From: UBA5314 sp035560815
GTDB taxonomy: Bacteria; Bacillota; Syntrophomonadia; Syntrophomonadales; Syntrophomonadaceae
Assembly (NCBI GenBank): GCA_035560815.1
Contig: DATMYR010000006.1
Span: 23,975 to 87,974, forward strand
Length of the DNA: 64,000 nt
Direction of reading: 5' to 3'
The notes beneath the pieces are model-generated. The model ran no database searches. It was not told the DNA's origin and saw only the letters and a program-made list of their open reading frames with translations. The position numbers and the translations under genes are program-made. Shown here piece by piece: positions 1 to 8,054 of the stretch (positions are counted from its first letter, which is position 1; the number at the start of each line of letters is the position of its first letter).

Positions 1-1
1 G

Positions 2-565
2 AGAGACATTACCGTTGTAAGTCCGGCCACTATCAGCTTGACCGTCCGTTACGGGGCTCAGACCAAAAATGTGACTATTCCCAGTAGTGTTTATGGAACG
101 ATTGACGATATAAGGTCTGCTATCGAAAGTAATATTAACTCTGCTTTTGGTTTTGCGGGCACTGTCATTCATGTAAACGCTGATATTACGAATCCTAATC
201 GACTAGATTTCTCCTCTTCTGATTACAAGTTTGAAGGAATTGACAACTTGACCATTGGTAGTGATTCATATGGAAGCTATTCGGTCCAGACGGTCAAAGG
301 CGAAACCACTGATGACTATTGGCGCGCCCTAGCGGCAGAGGTTGGGGTAAAGGCTCAGGAGGCGACCCGCAATTCTACCAACCAGGACCAACTCGTCACA
401 GAGCTGGATAATAAACGGCAAACCGTTTCAGGGGTTTCTTTGGATGAGGAAGCCACCGATATGATCAAATACCAGCACGCGTTTAATGCTGCTGCCCGTT
501 TCATTACTGTGATTGATGACATGCTGGACACATTGGTTAACAAAACCGGTATTGCAGGGAGGTAA
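2..565 (+). CDS. flgK: Flagellar hook-associated protein 1 (FlgK), 3' part only
   Basis: This is the C-terminal 187 residues of the first hook-filament junction protein; the reading frame is open from base 2, so the gene begins before the window. The last ~45 residues (SLDEEATDMIKYQHAFNAAA, then a helix ending near the stop) are the conserved coiled-coil D0 terminus shared by FlgK-type axial proteins. In the family this end packs in the core of the hook-filament junction after export through the flagellar type III apparatus. The stop lies 5 bp before flgL and the flgL ribosome site overlaps the flgK end, so the two are co-transcribed. An apparent internal TTG at 38 is not the true start. Confidence 0.93.
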   Translation, partial: RDITVVSPATISLTVRYGAQTKNVTIPSSVYGTIDDIRSAIESNINSAFGFAGTVIHVNADITNPNRLDFSSSDYKFEGIDNLTIGSDSYGSYSVQTVKGETTDDYWRALAAEVGVKAQEATRNSTNQDQLVTELDNKRQTVSGVSLDEEATDMIKYQHAFNAAARFITVIDDMLDTLVNKTGIAGR

Positions 566-570
566 GAACC

Positions 571-1800
571 ATGATAAGAATTACCAGTAACATGATGATT
601 AACACGCTGAAATTGAATATGAATACGAACACCGATAAATTGGATAAACTGCAAAATGAATTGGCCACCTCCAGAAAGATTAACCAACCGTCGGACGATC
701 CAGCCGGTCTGGTGAAATCTTTACGCCTGCGCAGCGATATCACAGAAAACGATCAATATATCAGCAATATTAATGATGCTACCAGCTTGATGAATACTAC
801 TGAGTCGGCTTTAGGCAACCTGAACTCGGTATTAAGTCGGGTGCGGGAACTTTCGGTTAAAGCCGCCAATGGGACCAACGATTCATCAGCTCTCCAGTCT
901 ATTGGAGACGAGATTAACCAGTTGGAAGAGCAGTTAAAGACGATTGCTAATTCAACATATGGGTCAAAATATATTTTTGCCGGCAGCAATGTAACAGAAG
1001 CCCCCTATTCCTCAAGCGGGTGGACGGGAAACTCCAACGAGCTGCAAAGAGAGATCGGAGCAGGGGTAACCATACCAGTAAATACGGATATGAAGAGTTG
1101 GTTCGTAGGCCCCGGAACATCAACTGGTGGTGTAGAACCATCTACAAATATCTCAGCCGCCACGGGAAGTAAATTTCAAATCCAGGTAGACGGTGAGGCA
1201 GCTCAGACTGTTACTCTAACGAATGTGGCTATGGACTCAACCGGGAATGACATTGCAAGCGATATGCAAGCAGCTATTAGAAGTTTAAGCACGGTTCCGG
1301 GTGATGCTTACAGTGGCGTGACTGTTTCTTTTGCCAATGGTCGCTATGTGATAGCCTCCGGTACAACCGGAGAAAACTCTAGTATCATAGTTACTTCGGC
1401 AGCAACAGCAAGTGATGATATTTCCTCTAGTTTAAAAATTGGCTCCGCAAATGGCGGCACGGAAATATCCGGCATATTTAATGTCCTGGAGCAGATAAAA
1501 GATGCGGTCTCAAGCGGGAATTCCAAAACCGTAAGCAGTCTGCTGGAAAATATTGATATAAAAATGGACGATTTACTAACCGCCCGTGCGGTTGTCGGCG
1601 CTAAAACCAATCGTCTGGAGTTGCAGCAATCCAGACTGGAAAGCAACGATACATCCTTAACAGGACTGCTTTCCAACGTTGAGGATGCGGATATGACAGA
1701 GGTAAGTATAGAACTGAAAACCCAAGAGAATGTATATAATGCTACCCTGGCCGCAGGTGCCCAGATTATACAGCCTTCCTTGATCAGCTTTCTTAAATAG
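571..1800 (+). CDS. flgL: Flagellar hook-associated protein 3 (FlgL)
   Basis: The second hook-filament junction protein, 409 residues, exported and placed between FlgK and the flagellin filament. The N-terminus (MIRITSNMMINTLKLNMNTN, then LATSRKINQPSDDPAG) and the C-terminus (NVYNATLAAGAQIIQPSLIS, ending FLK) are the paired flagellin-like D0/D1 helices. The middle (about 180-300) is a variable Ser/Thr/Ala-rich surface domain, which makes it longer than the ~300 residues of B. subtilis FlgL. GGGAGGT just upstream supports the ATG. It follows flgK and precedes the yviE/fliW/csrA genes, the usual Firmicutes order. Confidence 0.95.
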   Translation: MIRITSNMMINTLKLNMNTNTDKLDKLQNELATSRKINQPSDDPAGLVKSLRLRSDITENDQYISNINDATSLMNTTESALGNLNSVLSRVRELSVKAANGTNDSSALQSIGDEINQLEEQLKTIANSTYGSKYIFAGSNVTEAPYSSSGWTGNSNELQREIGAGVTIPVNTDMKSWFVGPGTSTGGVEPSTNISAATGSKFQIQVDGEAAQTVTLTNVAMDSTGNDIASDMQAAIRSLSTVPGDAYSGVTVSFANGRYVIASGTTGENSSIIVTSAATASDDISSSLKIGSANGGTEISGIFNVLEQIKDAVSSGNSKTVSSLLENIDIKMDDLLTARAVVGAKTNRLELQQSRLESNDTSLTGLLSNVEDADMTEVSIELKTQENVYNATLAAGAQIIQPSLISFLK

Positions 1801-1848
1801 TTGAAGGAAAGGAATAATGACCAGTCCGGTTTTTAGGGAGAGATGACT

Positions 1849-2409
1849 ATGGAGCTGCGGATTAGTTCGCAAATGGCCCGTATGGGGTTGAATATTACCC
1901 GGCCGTCTATGAATTTAACGAACTCCTTACCGCAGATTGAACTGGAGTTAACTCCTTCCCGGCTGGAGATTAGCAGCCCCAGCCCCAGGATTGAAATAGA
2001 TCAGAGCCAGTGCTTTGCTGATGAAGACCACCGTAATGTTGCGGATTTTATGCAATATTGGACGGATTATAGCCGTTCCCAAATGACCCAGGGAATTGAC
2101 CGCATAGTGAGTGATGGAAATAATCTGGCCGCCATCCAAACCGGCTTTTCGATTGCCGACCTGGGGGCCGAAGCTGTTGACGACCAGAAAGAGTTTGAGA
2201 TCATAGCCGTTCCCAGTCAGCCTCCCCGAATTGATTGGGAGATTCAACCAGTTTCTTACCAATTTACCCCGGGCACAGTGCAAATAACCGCCAACCCCGG
2301 GCAAATTAACAATCAGTTCCAGTGGGGCAAGGTGGAGGCCTATGTGGCGCAGCCCAGCAGTCTGGATATTCAGTGGATAGACGACCGGCAAGTCGATATA
2401 AAAGCTTAA
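1849..2409 (+). CDS. YviE-like (DUF6470-type) flagellar-locus protein
   Basis: A 186-residue protein recognised by position (between flgL and fliW) and by its style: an N-terminal MELRISSQMARMGLNITRPS, repeated short Ile/Glu strands (IELELTP, LEISSPSP, IEIDQS), and a Pro/Gln-rich C-terminal half with Trp-rich beta strands (IDWEIQPVSYQF, SLDIQWIDD). The B. subtilis counterpart is yviE; its function is not established. The start at 1849 is preferred over the ATG two codons upstream because GGGAG at 1836-1840 then has 8-base spacing instead of 2. Probably co-transcribed with flgL and fliW. Confidence 0.75.
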   Translation: MELRISSQMARMGLNITRPSMNLTNSLPQIELELTPSRLEISSPSPRIEIDQSQCFADEDHRNVADFMQYWTDYSRSQMTQGIDRIVSDGNNLAAIQTGFSIADLGAEAVDDQKEFEIIAVPSQPPRIDWEIQPVSYQFTPGTVQITANPGQINNQFQWGKVEAYVAQPSSLDIQWIDDRQVDIKA

Positions 2410-2448
2410 AGCTGCGGGCCAATGTGCACCGCAAAGGGGGAAAAATTT

Positions 2449-2913
2449 ATGGAGCAGAAGGATAAACAGGACCAGGAAAACGAATTGGACCGTTCCAAAA
2501 TCATATTTTTTGCCGAAGGGATCCCCGCCTTTGAGGAAGAAAAGGAATATTTCCTGCTTCCCCTGGAGGAGCCCAGCCCCTTCTTTTTCCTGCAGTCAGC
2601 GCACAGTGATTTGGGACTATTCATGGCCGATCCCTTTGTTTTCTTTCCTGATTATGAAATCGATCTGCCAGATCCGTTGTTGGATAACCTGGGAGCAGAA
2701 AACGGGACTTCGGGTCTTATGGTCTTCTGCATCTTGTCTACCGGCAAGGAATTTCATGACACTACTGCCAATCTCCTGGCACCGGTAATCATTAACGCCG
2801 AGAGCCGCAAAGGCATGCAGTTTATTCCCGAAAAAGCCCGGTATTCCACCAGGCAGCCCCTTTTCCCAGAGATTGACAAACAGACGTCTCCTGCCGCCGG
2901 GGGAGGAAGATAG
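2449..2913 (+). CDS. fliW: Flagellar assembly factor FliW (CsrA antagonist)
   Basis: A 154-residue FliW. In B. subtilis FliW binds either free flagellin or CsrA; when flagellin is exported FliW is released, binds CsrA and lifts repression of flagellin translation. Recognisable features are the early IIFFAEGIPAFEEEKEYFLL block, FFFLQSAHSDLGLFMADPF and the later LLAPVIINAESRKGMQFI strand. The ATG at 2449 has a GGGGG ribosome site 8 bases upstream; the frame is open 9 codons further but without a site. The stop at 2913 is followed by csrA after one base, the usual fliW-csrA pair. Confidence 0.95.
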   Translation: MEQKDKQDQENELDRSKIIFFAEGIPAFEEEKEYFLLPLEEPSPFFFLQSAHSDLGLFMADPFVFFPDYEIDLPDPLLDNLGAENGTSGLMVFCILSTGKEFHDTTANLLAPVIINAESRKGMQFIPEKARYSTRQPLFPEIDKQTSPAAGGGR

Positions 2914-2914
2914 T

Positions 2915-3157
2915 ATGCTGGTTCTAAACAGGAAAAAAGGCGAAAGTATCATGATCGGGGAAAATATAGAAATTGCAGTGATTGAGATTCAGGGGGAAAA
3001 CATTAAATTGGGAATCTCCGCACCCCGTTCAGTCAGCATCTATCGCCGGGAAATATACGAGGAAATCATTCAAGCCAACCGCCAGGCTACCCAAAAATTG
3101 AGCAATTTTGAGGATAAAATTAAGGCTATGAAAGAGTTAGCCCCCAAAGAAGACTAG
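2915..3157 (+). CDS. csrA: Carbon storage regulator CsrA (flagellin translational repressor)
   Basis: An 80-residue RNA-binding protein that binds ANGGA motifs in hairpin loops of mRNA leaders and blocks ribosomes. The sequence starts MLVLNRKKGESIMIGENIEI and keeps the two family RNA contacts, Leu4 and the Arg in SVSIYRREIY. The tail beyond about residue 60 (QATQKLSNFEDKIKAMKELA) is longer than in E. coli CsrA, as in FliW-dependent CsrA proteins. GGGGGAGGAAG lies just upstream of the ATG; the frame is open further 5' within fliW but that is not coding. The likely target, the flagellin leader, is 2.1 kb downstream. Confidence 0.95.
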   Translation: MLVLNRKKGESIMIGENIEIAVIEIQGENIKLGISAPRSVSIYRREIYEEIIQANRQATQKLSNFEDKIKAMKELAPKED

Positions 3158-3208
3158 TTCCGGCTCATCCCCGGGCTATAGGATTGCACGAGTGAAAGGG
3201 TGATGGTT

Positions 3209-4723
3209 ATGAGCAGTACGACAACATCGGGAGTAACGACCACTTCAATGGCCAATGGAACCACAGTAACGCGTCTCAGCGGGATGGCCAGTGGGATTGA
3301 TACCTCTTCCATAGTCAATTCACTGGTCTCGGTGCAAAAACAATCCACTGTGGACCCGCTCACCCAGAAGAAACAAATCCTGGAGTGGGAACAGGGGGAC
3401 TACCGGACAGTTAATACCAAGCTCCTGGCCTTGCAAAACAGTGCCTTTGACCTGACCCTGCAGGGTACCTTTAATGCCAAGAAGGTTTCATCAGCTAATG
3501 AAACAGCGCTTACCGCTACTGCCAGCGCTGCGGCCGTAAATGGTACTTATTCGATACAGGTTGAGTCTCTGGCATCGGGTGTCAGTGAAGAAAGTACGCC
3601 CACAGTAGACTCAAGCTATACTTACTCCGGCAGTGATCAAAGCTTTACCTTGACCGGCAAGAAAGGTTCAGCCACGATTACAGTAACCAGCGGCGACACC
3701 ATCTCCTCCATTGTGGGCAAAATTAATGACCAGTACAGTTTGACCGGGATCAAGGCTACCTATGATTCGGGCCAGAACAAATTTTATCTTATGACCACCG
3801 ATACCGGTAGTAATGCCAAAATAGAAGTGACAGATACTGATAATTTTTTAAGCAGCGTTTTGAATGTAAACACCACCAGCCAAACTGGCAAAGATGCCAA
3901 AATTAAATTTAACGGCGGCAGTGAAATGAGTTTTTCCTCCAACCAGTTTACCTTCAACAATATTTCTTTCAATTTAAAACAATCAGGGCAAACGACAAAT
4001 GTTACAGTGGGTACGGATACTGACGCTATCTATAATAAAATAAAAGCCTTCGTAGATGCTTACAACAATGTTCTGAGCGACATAAGCGGGCGTTTGTCCG
4101 AGACCCGTTACCGGGATTACAAGCCCCTGACCGACGACCAGAAAAAGAGTATGACAGATACGCAAATCACTCAGTGGACAGACAAGGCCAAGAGCGGACT
4201 CTTGCGGGGCGACTCCCTGCTCATTAACGCTTCCAGCGATATTAGGTCAGATGCCATGGGGCAGGTGTCAGGGCTTTCCGACAGCACCTACACCAGCCTG
4301 AGCAGTATTGGCATCAACACGGAAAACTATGAGGACAATGGCAAGCTGGTTATTGATGATGATACCCTGAAGGCGGCTTTAGCAGCGAATCCCGAGGCAG
4401 TGATGAACCTCTTTACAACCAAGGGCACCGGGTCCACTGATACCATGGGGATTGCCCAGCGGGTGTATGCGGATGCAAAAAGCAATATCAGTCTTATTAA
4501 AGACCGGGCAGGCAGCGCCGCCGACCTGTATGACAGCAGCAACTTGGGCGACGAGATGCGAGAATTGGATAATCGCACAACCACTGCTAATGACCGTTTG
4601 ACCGCTTATGAGACCCGTCTATGGGCACAGTACGATGCCATGGAAACAGCTCTGGAAAAGCTCAACAGTCAGAGCTCGTATATCACATCACTACTTGGGA
4701 GTAATAGCAATAGCAGCTCATAG
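3209..4723 (+). CDS. fliD: Flagellar filament cap protein FliD
   Basis: 504 residues; forms the cap under which flagellin subunits fold at the filament tip. The N-terminal RLSGMASGIDTSSIVNSLVS is the conserved FliD D0 start. The centre (residues ~70-270) is Ser/Thr-rich beta structure, and the C-terminus (ELDNRTTTANDRLTAYETRL, WAQYDAMETALEKLNSQSSY) is the coiled coil. Three in-frame start choices (GTG 3200, ATG 3203, ATG 3209) lie together; AAAGGG at 3195-3200 favours 3209. It is separated from csrA by ~50 bp and ends at a strong hairpin facing the convergent second csrA. Confidence 0.93.
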   Translation: MSSTTTSGVTTTSMANGTTVTRLSGMASGIDTSSIVNSLVSVQKQSTVDPLTQKKQILEWEQGDYRTVNTKLLALQNSAFDLTLQGTFNAKKVSSANETALTATASAAAVNGTYSIQVESLASGVSEESTPTVDSSYTYSGSDQSFTLTGKKGSATITVTSGDTISSIVGKINDQYSLTGIKATYDSGQNKFYLMTTDTGSNAKIEVTDTDNFLSSVLNVNTTSQTGKDAKIKFNGGSEMSFSSNQFTFNNISFNLKQSGQTTNVTVGTDTDAIYNKIKAFVDAYNNVLSDISGRLSETRYRDYKPLTDDQKKSMTDTQITQWTDKAKSGLLRGDSLLINASSDIRSDAMGQVSGLSDSTYTSLSSIGINTENYEDNGKLVIDDDTLKAALAANPEAVMNLFTTKGTGSTDTMGIAQRVYADAKSNISLIKDRAGSAADLYDSSNLGDEMRELDNRTTTANDRLTAYETRLWAQYDAMETALEKLNSQSSYITSLLGSNSNSSS

Positions 4724-4751
4724 TTAATTTTTATATAGTAAAGGATAAAAT

Positions 4752-4784
4752 AATGAGGCCGGGGCTGCGAACCCCGGCTTCATT
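4752..4784. terminator. Bidirectional intrinsic terminator between fliD and the second csrA
   Basis: A 13-bp stem: AATGAGGCCGGGG (4752-4764) pairs with CCCCGGCTTCATT (4772-4784) around a 7-base loop, with one G-U pair. Read on the minus strand the hairpin is followed by an A/T-rich ATTATTTTAT run, so it fits best as terminator of the minus-strand csrA. It also faces the fliD stop 28 bp away on the plus strand. Confidence 0.75.
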
Positions 4785-4799
4785 CATCCTGAAGAAAAA

Positions 4800-4985
4800 T
4801 TAGTCTTTTAAAAGATTTTCCTGTTGCCGCCGTTCTCTTTCCAGAATCTCGCCCCGTACGATTTTTATATCCTTGGGAGCATCGATGGCCAGCCTCAAAC
4901 CGGACTTATCGTCTTTTACCACTTTGACAATAATATTATCATTGATAACCACATATTCTCCAGGCCTTCTGCCTAAAACCAGCAT
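4800..4985 (-). CDS. Second, short CsrA-like RNA-binding protein
   Basis: A 61-residue CsrA paralogue starting MLVLGRRPGEYVVINDNIIV. Leu4 and Arg44 (in IKIVRGEILER), the family's RNA-contact positions, are both kept, so RNA binding looks possible. It differs from the first CsrA by lacking the C-terminal extension and by Gly45 in place of the usual Arg/Glu after Arg44. GGAGGAAG precedes the ATG at 4985; the 20 codons of open frame further upstream lack a ribosome site. It is on the strand opposite to all flanking flagellar genes, between fliD and the flagellin gene, so it must have its own promoter. Whether FliW can bind it is unknown. Confidence 0.88.
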   Translation of the reverse strand: MLVLGRRPGEYVVINDNIIVKVVKDDKSGLRLAIDAPKDIKIVRGEILERERRQQENLLKD

Positions 4986-5150
4986 TTTCTTCCTCCCACC
5001 GGACCCTACCTGGAAAACAGGTTTAGTGTCCTTTTTCTTTAGCAATCATTGTAACACAATTATTGTTAATAATGGCACCAATGACAAATAATGTCTGAAA
5101 CCGACAAAATATTCTTATAAATAGGATTTCTATAATTTACAAATTAGGCC

Positions 5151-5178
5151 TAAAGTCAGAAGATACTATTTTCGATAA
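5151..5178 (+). promoter_or_regulatory. Sigma-28 (SigD-type) promoter of the flagellin gene
   Basis: TAAA at 5151-5154 and TTCGATAA at 5171-5178, separated by 16 bases, match the TAAA-N15-GCCGATAA flagellar sigma pattern closely. The predicted transcript would begin near 5185 and carry a ~115-base structured leader. The stretch 4986-5301 between the second csrA and the flagellin ATG holds no gene. Confidence 0.75.
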
Positions 5179-5186
5179 GAATAGTA

Positions 5187-5294
5187 GAAGCATTTATGCT
5201 TCGTCTTCCGGTACGGTCGGCCGCCGTGCCGTGGAACCCTTTCCGGAGGGGTATTGTGAGAACGGAAGCTCACAATCATAAATATTAAGGAGGA
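5187..5294 (+). promoter_or_regulatory. Structured flagellin mRNA leader with probable CsrA sites
   Basis: Three hairpins can be drawn by eye: GAAGCA/TGCTTC (5187-5202); GGTACGG/CCGTGCC (5210-5230, one G-U pair); and a perfect 8-bp stem ATTGTGAG/CTCACAAT (5253-5276) with the loop AACGGAAG. The last loop presents ACGGA, the GGA-in-a-loop arrangement that CsrA prefers. The ribosome site AAGGAGGA (5287-5294) supplies a second GGA motif 25 bases on. In B. subtilis, CsrA binds two such sites in the hag leader, the second overlapping the ribosome site; the same layout is inferred here. Confidence 0.72.
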
Positions 5295-5301
5295 AGATCA
5301 A

Positions 5302-7482
5302 ATGATAATCAACCACAATATCGCAGCCTTAAACACTTACAATCGACTCAATGCCAACAATACGGCGCAAAACAAATCACTGGAAAAGTTGTCCTCCGGC
5401 TACCGCATCAACCGGGCCGGTGACGATGCTGCCGGGCTGGCCATCAGTGAAAAAATGCGGGGACAGATCCGTGGACTCGACCAGGCAACCAGAAATGCCC
5501 AGGATGGAATTTCTATGATTCAAACGGCAGAAGGTTCACTAAATGAGACGCACAGCATCCTGCAACGCATGAAAGAGCTGGCCACGCAGGCTGCCAATGA
5601 CACCAATACCAGTAGTGACCGGACTCAAATCCAGGCAGAAATGAATCAGTTGTCGTCAGAAGTTAACCGGATCGGCAATACCACTGAATTCAATACCCAG
5701 AAGCTGTTAAATGGGGGAACCCAGATTAAAACCAATGCAACCGCATCTGCTGCTTTATTGAGTGGCGGCACAGCTGCTGCTGCAACAAATGCCACCGCTA
5801 CCAGCGTAAACGGAACTGATGCAGTAGCCTTGAAAGAAAACTCCGGTGATTTAACTCTTGCCGGTGCTGGAGTGGTCAATGGGGATTCTTTCACCTACGG
5901 CGGTGTGACGATTACCATGAATGTGGCAGCAGCTGACGGAACCCACATTGCTGGCACCACCACGTTAGGTGCTTTTACTGGCACTACCGCTGTTCTGAAT
6001 ATGGTGACTGGCGATGCTTCACTGACAAATGCGGCTACCGTTCGAAATGGTCTATTAAATGCATTAAATGCTGCCAAGGGTGTAGGCGGCAGTCCGATTG
6101 CTAATTTTACCTTTGGTACAAGTGGAACCAGCGGACTTACAGCTACAGATACCAAAGTTGACGGTGCGACAAACAATGCGTTTGTATTTGCCGAAACTGG
6201 TGCGAATTCTTCGTTCGCAAACGTTGGTGCTGCAGCGCAGTATGCCCCCGGTGTTGGCGGCGCTCAGGGTGTTACCGGCGTGAAGGCTTCTTCTACGATG
6301 ACTTTCGCTAACAATGCTGTAGAAGGCTCGTACGTTATGATGGCTGACAAGAAAATAGCCTTCTGGAATAGCGGCAATACAACCTTCACCAATGCGACTG
6401 AAGCAAAAACTGCACTGGGCGCGGATTTCGTCGTCGATGTTAATGGACTGGCTGCTGATGCTGGTGTTTCTATGGCGACAAAAGTATTTACTACTGTAGG
6501 TGCTAATGGAATTAGCGGATTTACAATGGACAACGCTGTGCCAGGCGCAGTCACTTTGACAGCGAATGCTACAGGCGTTTACCAGGGTCATGCTCTGTCC
6601 AAGGAAGTAACTATTGCCACAACCACGGCCGCAACCGGTAATATTACATTCACCGGCATGCCTGCCGAGGGATCGAGTGTTACTATCGACGGTCAGAAAA
6701 TCGGTTTTTATGACAGCAGCTTACGAACCTATGATTCCGATACTGCTGCTGCAACCGGAATGGCTACAAATTTCGCGGTTGATACCAAAGGCCTTACTAC
6801 TGAAGAAGTAGCGGATAAAGTGGTTGCGCTGCAAAATAGTATCAATGCGGTAACTACCAAAGACGTGAATCTTTCTAAAACGGTAAATACCAATGGTTCA
6901 GTTACGGTTAATGTAGCGGCCCAGGTAACAGGCTTTGGTGGCAACACCATTGGTCTGGATGTCAGTAGAGATCGTACTACCGGTTTTAATGCCACCTTGC
7001 AAATCGGTGCGAATACTGCCCAGAGCTTGACCTTAACGACATCAGATATGAGAGCACAAGCGCTGAACCTTACTGGGAATGTTTCAGGAGGAACCATAAC
7101 TGCCAGCAATGGTAAAGTTGCAAGCTATGTAAGTACAGCGAATGTAACCGATGGAACTACCAATGATAATGTTGAATTTTCATTAGATGTATCTACACAT
7201 GATAAAGCAACCAATGCCATCAGTGTACTAAGTGATGCGATTGATGCAGTCTCTGCCGAGCGTGCCAAAATGGGTGCTTACCAAAATCGTTTGGAGCATA
7301 CCATTAACAACCTGGGCACATCCTCTGAGAACCTGACATCTGCCGAGTCCCGCATCCGCGATGTGGACATGGCATCGCAAATGATGGAATATACCAAGAC
7401 CAACATCCTCTCCCAGGCGGCCACCGCCATGCTGGCCCAGGCCAACCAGATCCCGCAGGGCGTCCTGCAGCTGCTGAAGTAA
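5302..7482 (+). CDS. hag: Flagellin (filament subunit), unusually long
   Basis: A 726-residue flagellin. Residues 1-~140 (MIINHNIAALNTYNRLNANN, then LEKLSSGYRINRAGDDAAGL and MQTAEG-type helices) and the last ~90 (AYQNRLEHTINNLGTSSENL, then RIRDVDMASQMMEYTK and QGVLQLLK) are the conserved D0/D1 coiled coil. About 480 residues of Ala/Thr/Gly/Val-rich beta-type sequence are inserted between them, against almost none in the ~300-residue B. subtilis Hag. This surface domain is the usual site of variation. Strong AAGGAGGA ribosome site; sigma-28 promoter and CsrA-type leader upstream, terminator downstream, so it is monocistronic. FliB two genes on probably methylates its lysines. Confidence 0.96.
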   Translation: MIINHNIAALNTYNRLNANNTAQNKSLEKLSSGYRINRAGDDAAGLAISEKMRGQIRGLDQATRNAQDGISMIQTAEGSLNETHSILQRMKELATQAANDTNTSSDRTQIQAEMNQLSSEVNRIGNTTEFNTQKLLNGGTQIKTNATASAALLSGGTAAAATNATATSVNGTDAVALKENSGDLTLAGAGVVNGDSFTYGGVTITMNVAAADGTHIAGTTTLGAFTGTTAVLNMVTGDASLTNAATVRNGLLNALNAAKGVGGSPIANFTFGTSGTSGLTATDTKVDGATNNAFVFAETGANSSFANVGAAAQYAPGVGGAQGVTGVKASSTMTFANNAVEGSYVMMADKKIAFWNSGNTTFTNATEAKTALGADFVVDVNGLAADAGVSMATKVFTTVGANGISGFTMDNAVPGAVTLTANATGVYQGHALSKEVTIATTTAATGNITFTGMPAEGSSVTIDGQKIGFYDSSLRTYDSDTAAATGMATNFAVDTKGLTTEEVADKVVALQNSINAVTTKDVNLSKTVNTNGSVTVNVAAQVTGFGGNTIGLDVSRDRTTGFNATLQIGANTAQSLTLTTSDMRAQALNLTGNVSGGTITASNGKVASYVSTANVTDGTTNDNVEFSLDVSTHDKATNAISVLSDAIDAVSAERAKMGAYQNRLEHTINNLGTSSENLTSAESRIRDVDMASQMMEYTKTNILSQAATAMLAQANQIPQGVLQLLK

Positions 7483-7497
7483 TCAATTGTTGAGGCG

Positions 7498-7536
7498 AAA
7501 GTGAGTCAGGGGACCTTCCTTGACTCACTTTTCTTT
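7498..7536 (+). terminator. Intrinsic terminator of the flagellin gene
   Basis: An 11-bp perfect stem AAAGTGAGTCA (7498-7508) / TGACTCACTTT (7521-7531) followed by TCTTTT, 15 bases after the flagellin stop. Confidence 0.9.
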
Positions 7537-7642
7537 TGCTGTCAGCCACCTATTCTGGGGAGAACTGCGATTCAATGCCAACAGTGAAATGAGGTCAAGG
7601 AACCGTTCCCTGGCTTATTGTCGGTTAGAAGGGCTGAAACAA

Positions 7643-8011
7643 ATGGATAATATCTTTGACGTTATACAGAAAGCGCTGGAACTGTCCGCCACGATTTTGG
7701 AAGGGATGGAACATATTCATTCGAAATTCAATGCGGGTCACTATGAAGATGTACTGCCCTTGTTTCAGGATGTCATCCAGGCTTTGATCTCTATTCAGGA
7801 AGCTATACAGCCAATGTCAATCCAATTACCGGTCGAACGCCTGGAATGCCTGGCTGACGCCCTACGAGTCTCTTTAGATCAAATTGCCCTGGCCTATGAA
7901 CAAAGCAATTGGGGATTAGCCAGTGAGTCTATGCAGAATCAGCTTTTGCCTGGCTATCTTACCTGGAAAGAGGAACTCGCACGTTGTTTGGGATCATATA
8001 TTGCTTCTTAA
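7643..8011 (+). CDS. Small helical protein between flagellin and fliB, function unknown
   Basis: 122 residues predicted mostly alpha-helical (MDNIFDVIQKALELSATILE, GMEHIHSKFNAGHYEDVLPL, later LADALRVSLDQIALAYEQS). No signal peptide or membrane segment and no motif I can assign. Size, helicity and position suggest a cytoplasmic flagellar accessory protein, possibly chaperone-like; this is inference. The frame is open 41 codons further upstream into the flagellin terminator, so the ATG at 7643 with AAGGG upstream is taken as start. It lies 43 bp before fliB and is probably co-transcribed with it. Confidence 0.7.
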   Translation: MDNIFDVIQKALELSATILEGMEHIHSKFNAGHYEDVLPLFQDVIQALISIQEAIQPMSIQLPVERLECLADALRVSLDQIALAYEQSNWGLASESMQNQLLPGYLTWKEELARCLGSYIAS

Positions 8012-8054
8012 GTTGAAAGCATAATCAGAGCAGTCGAGAAGGAGGCATCATTTC

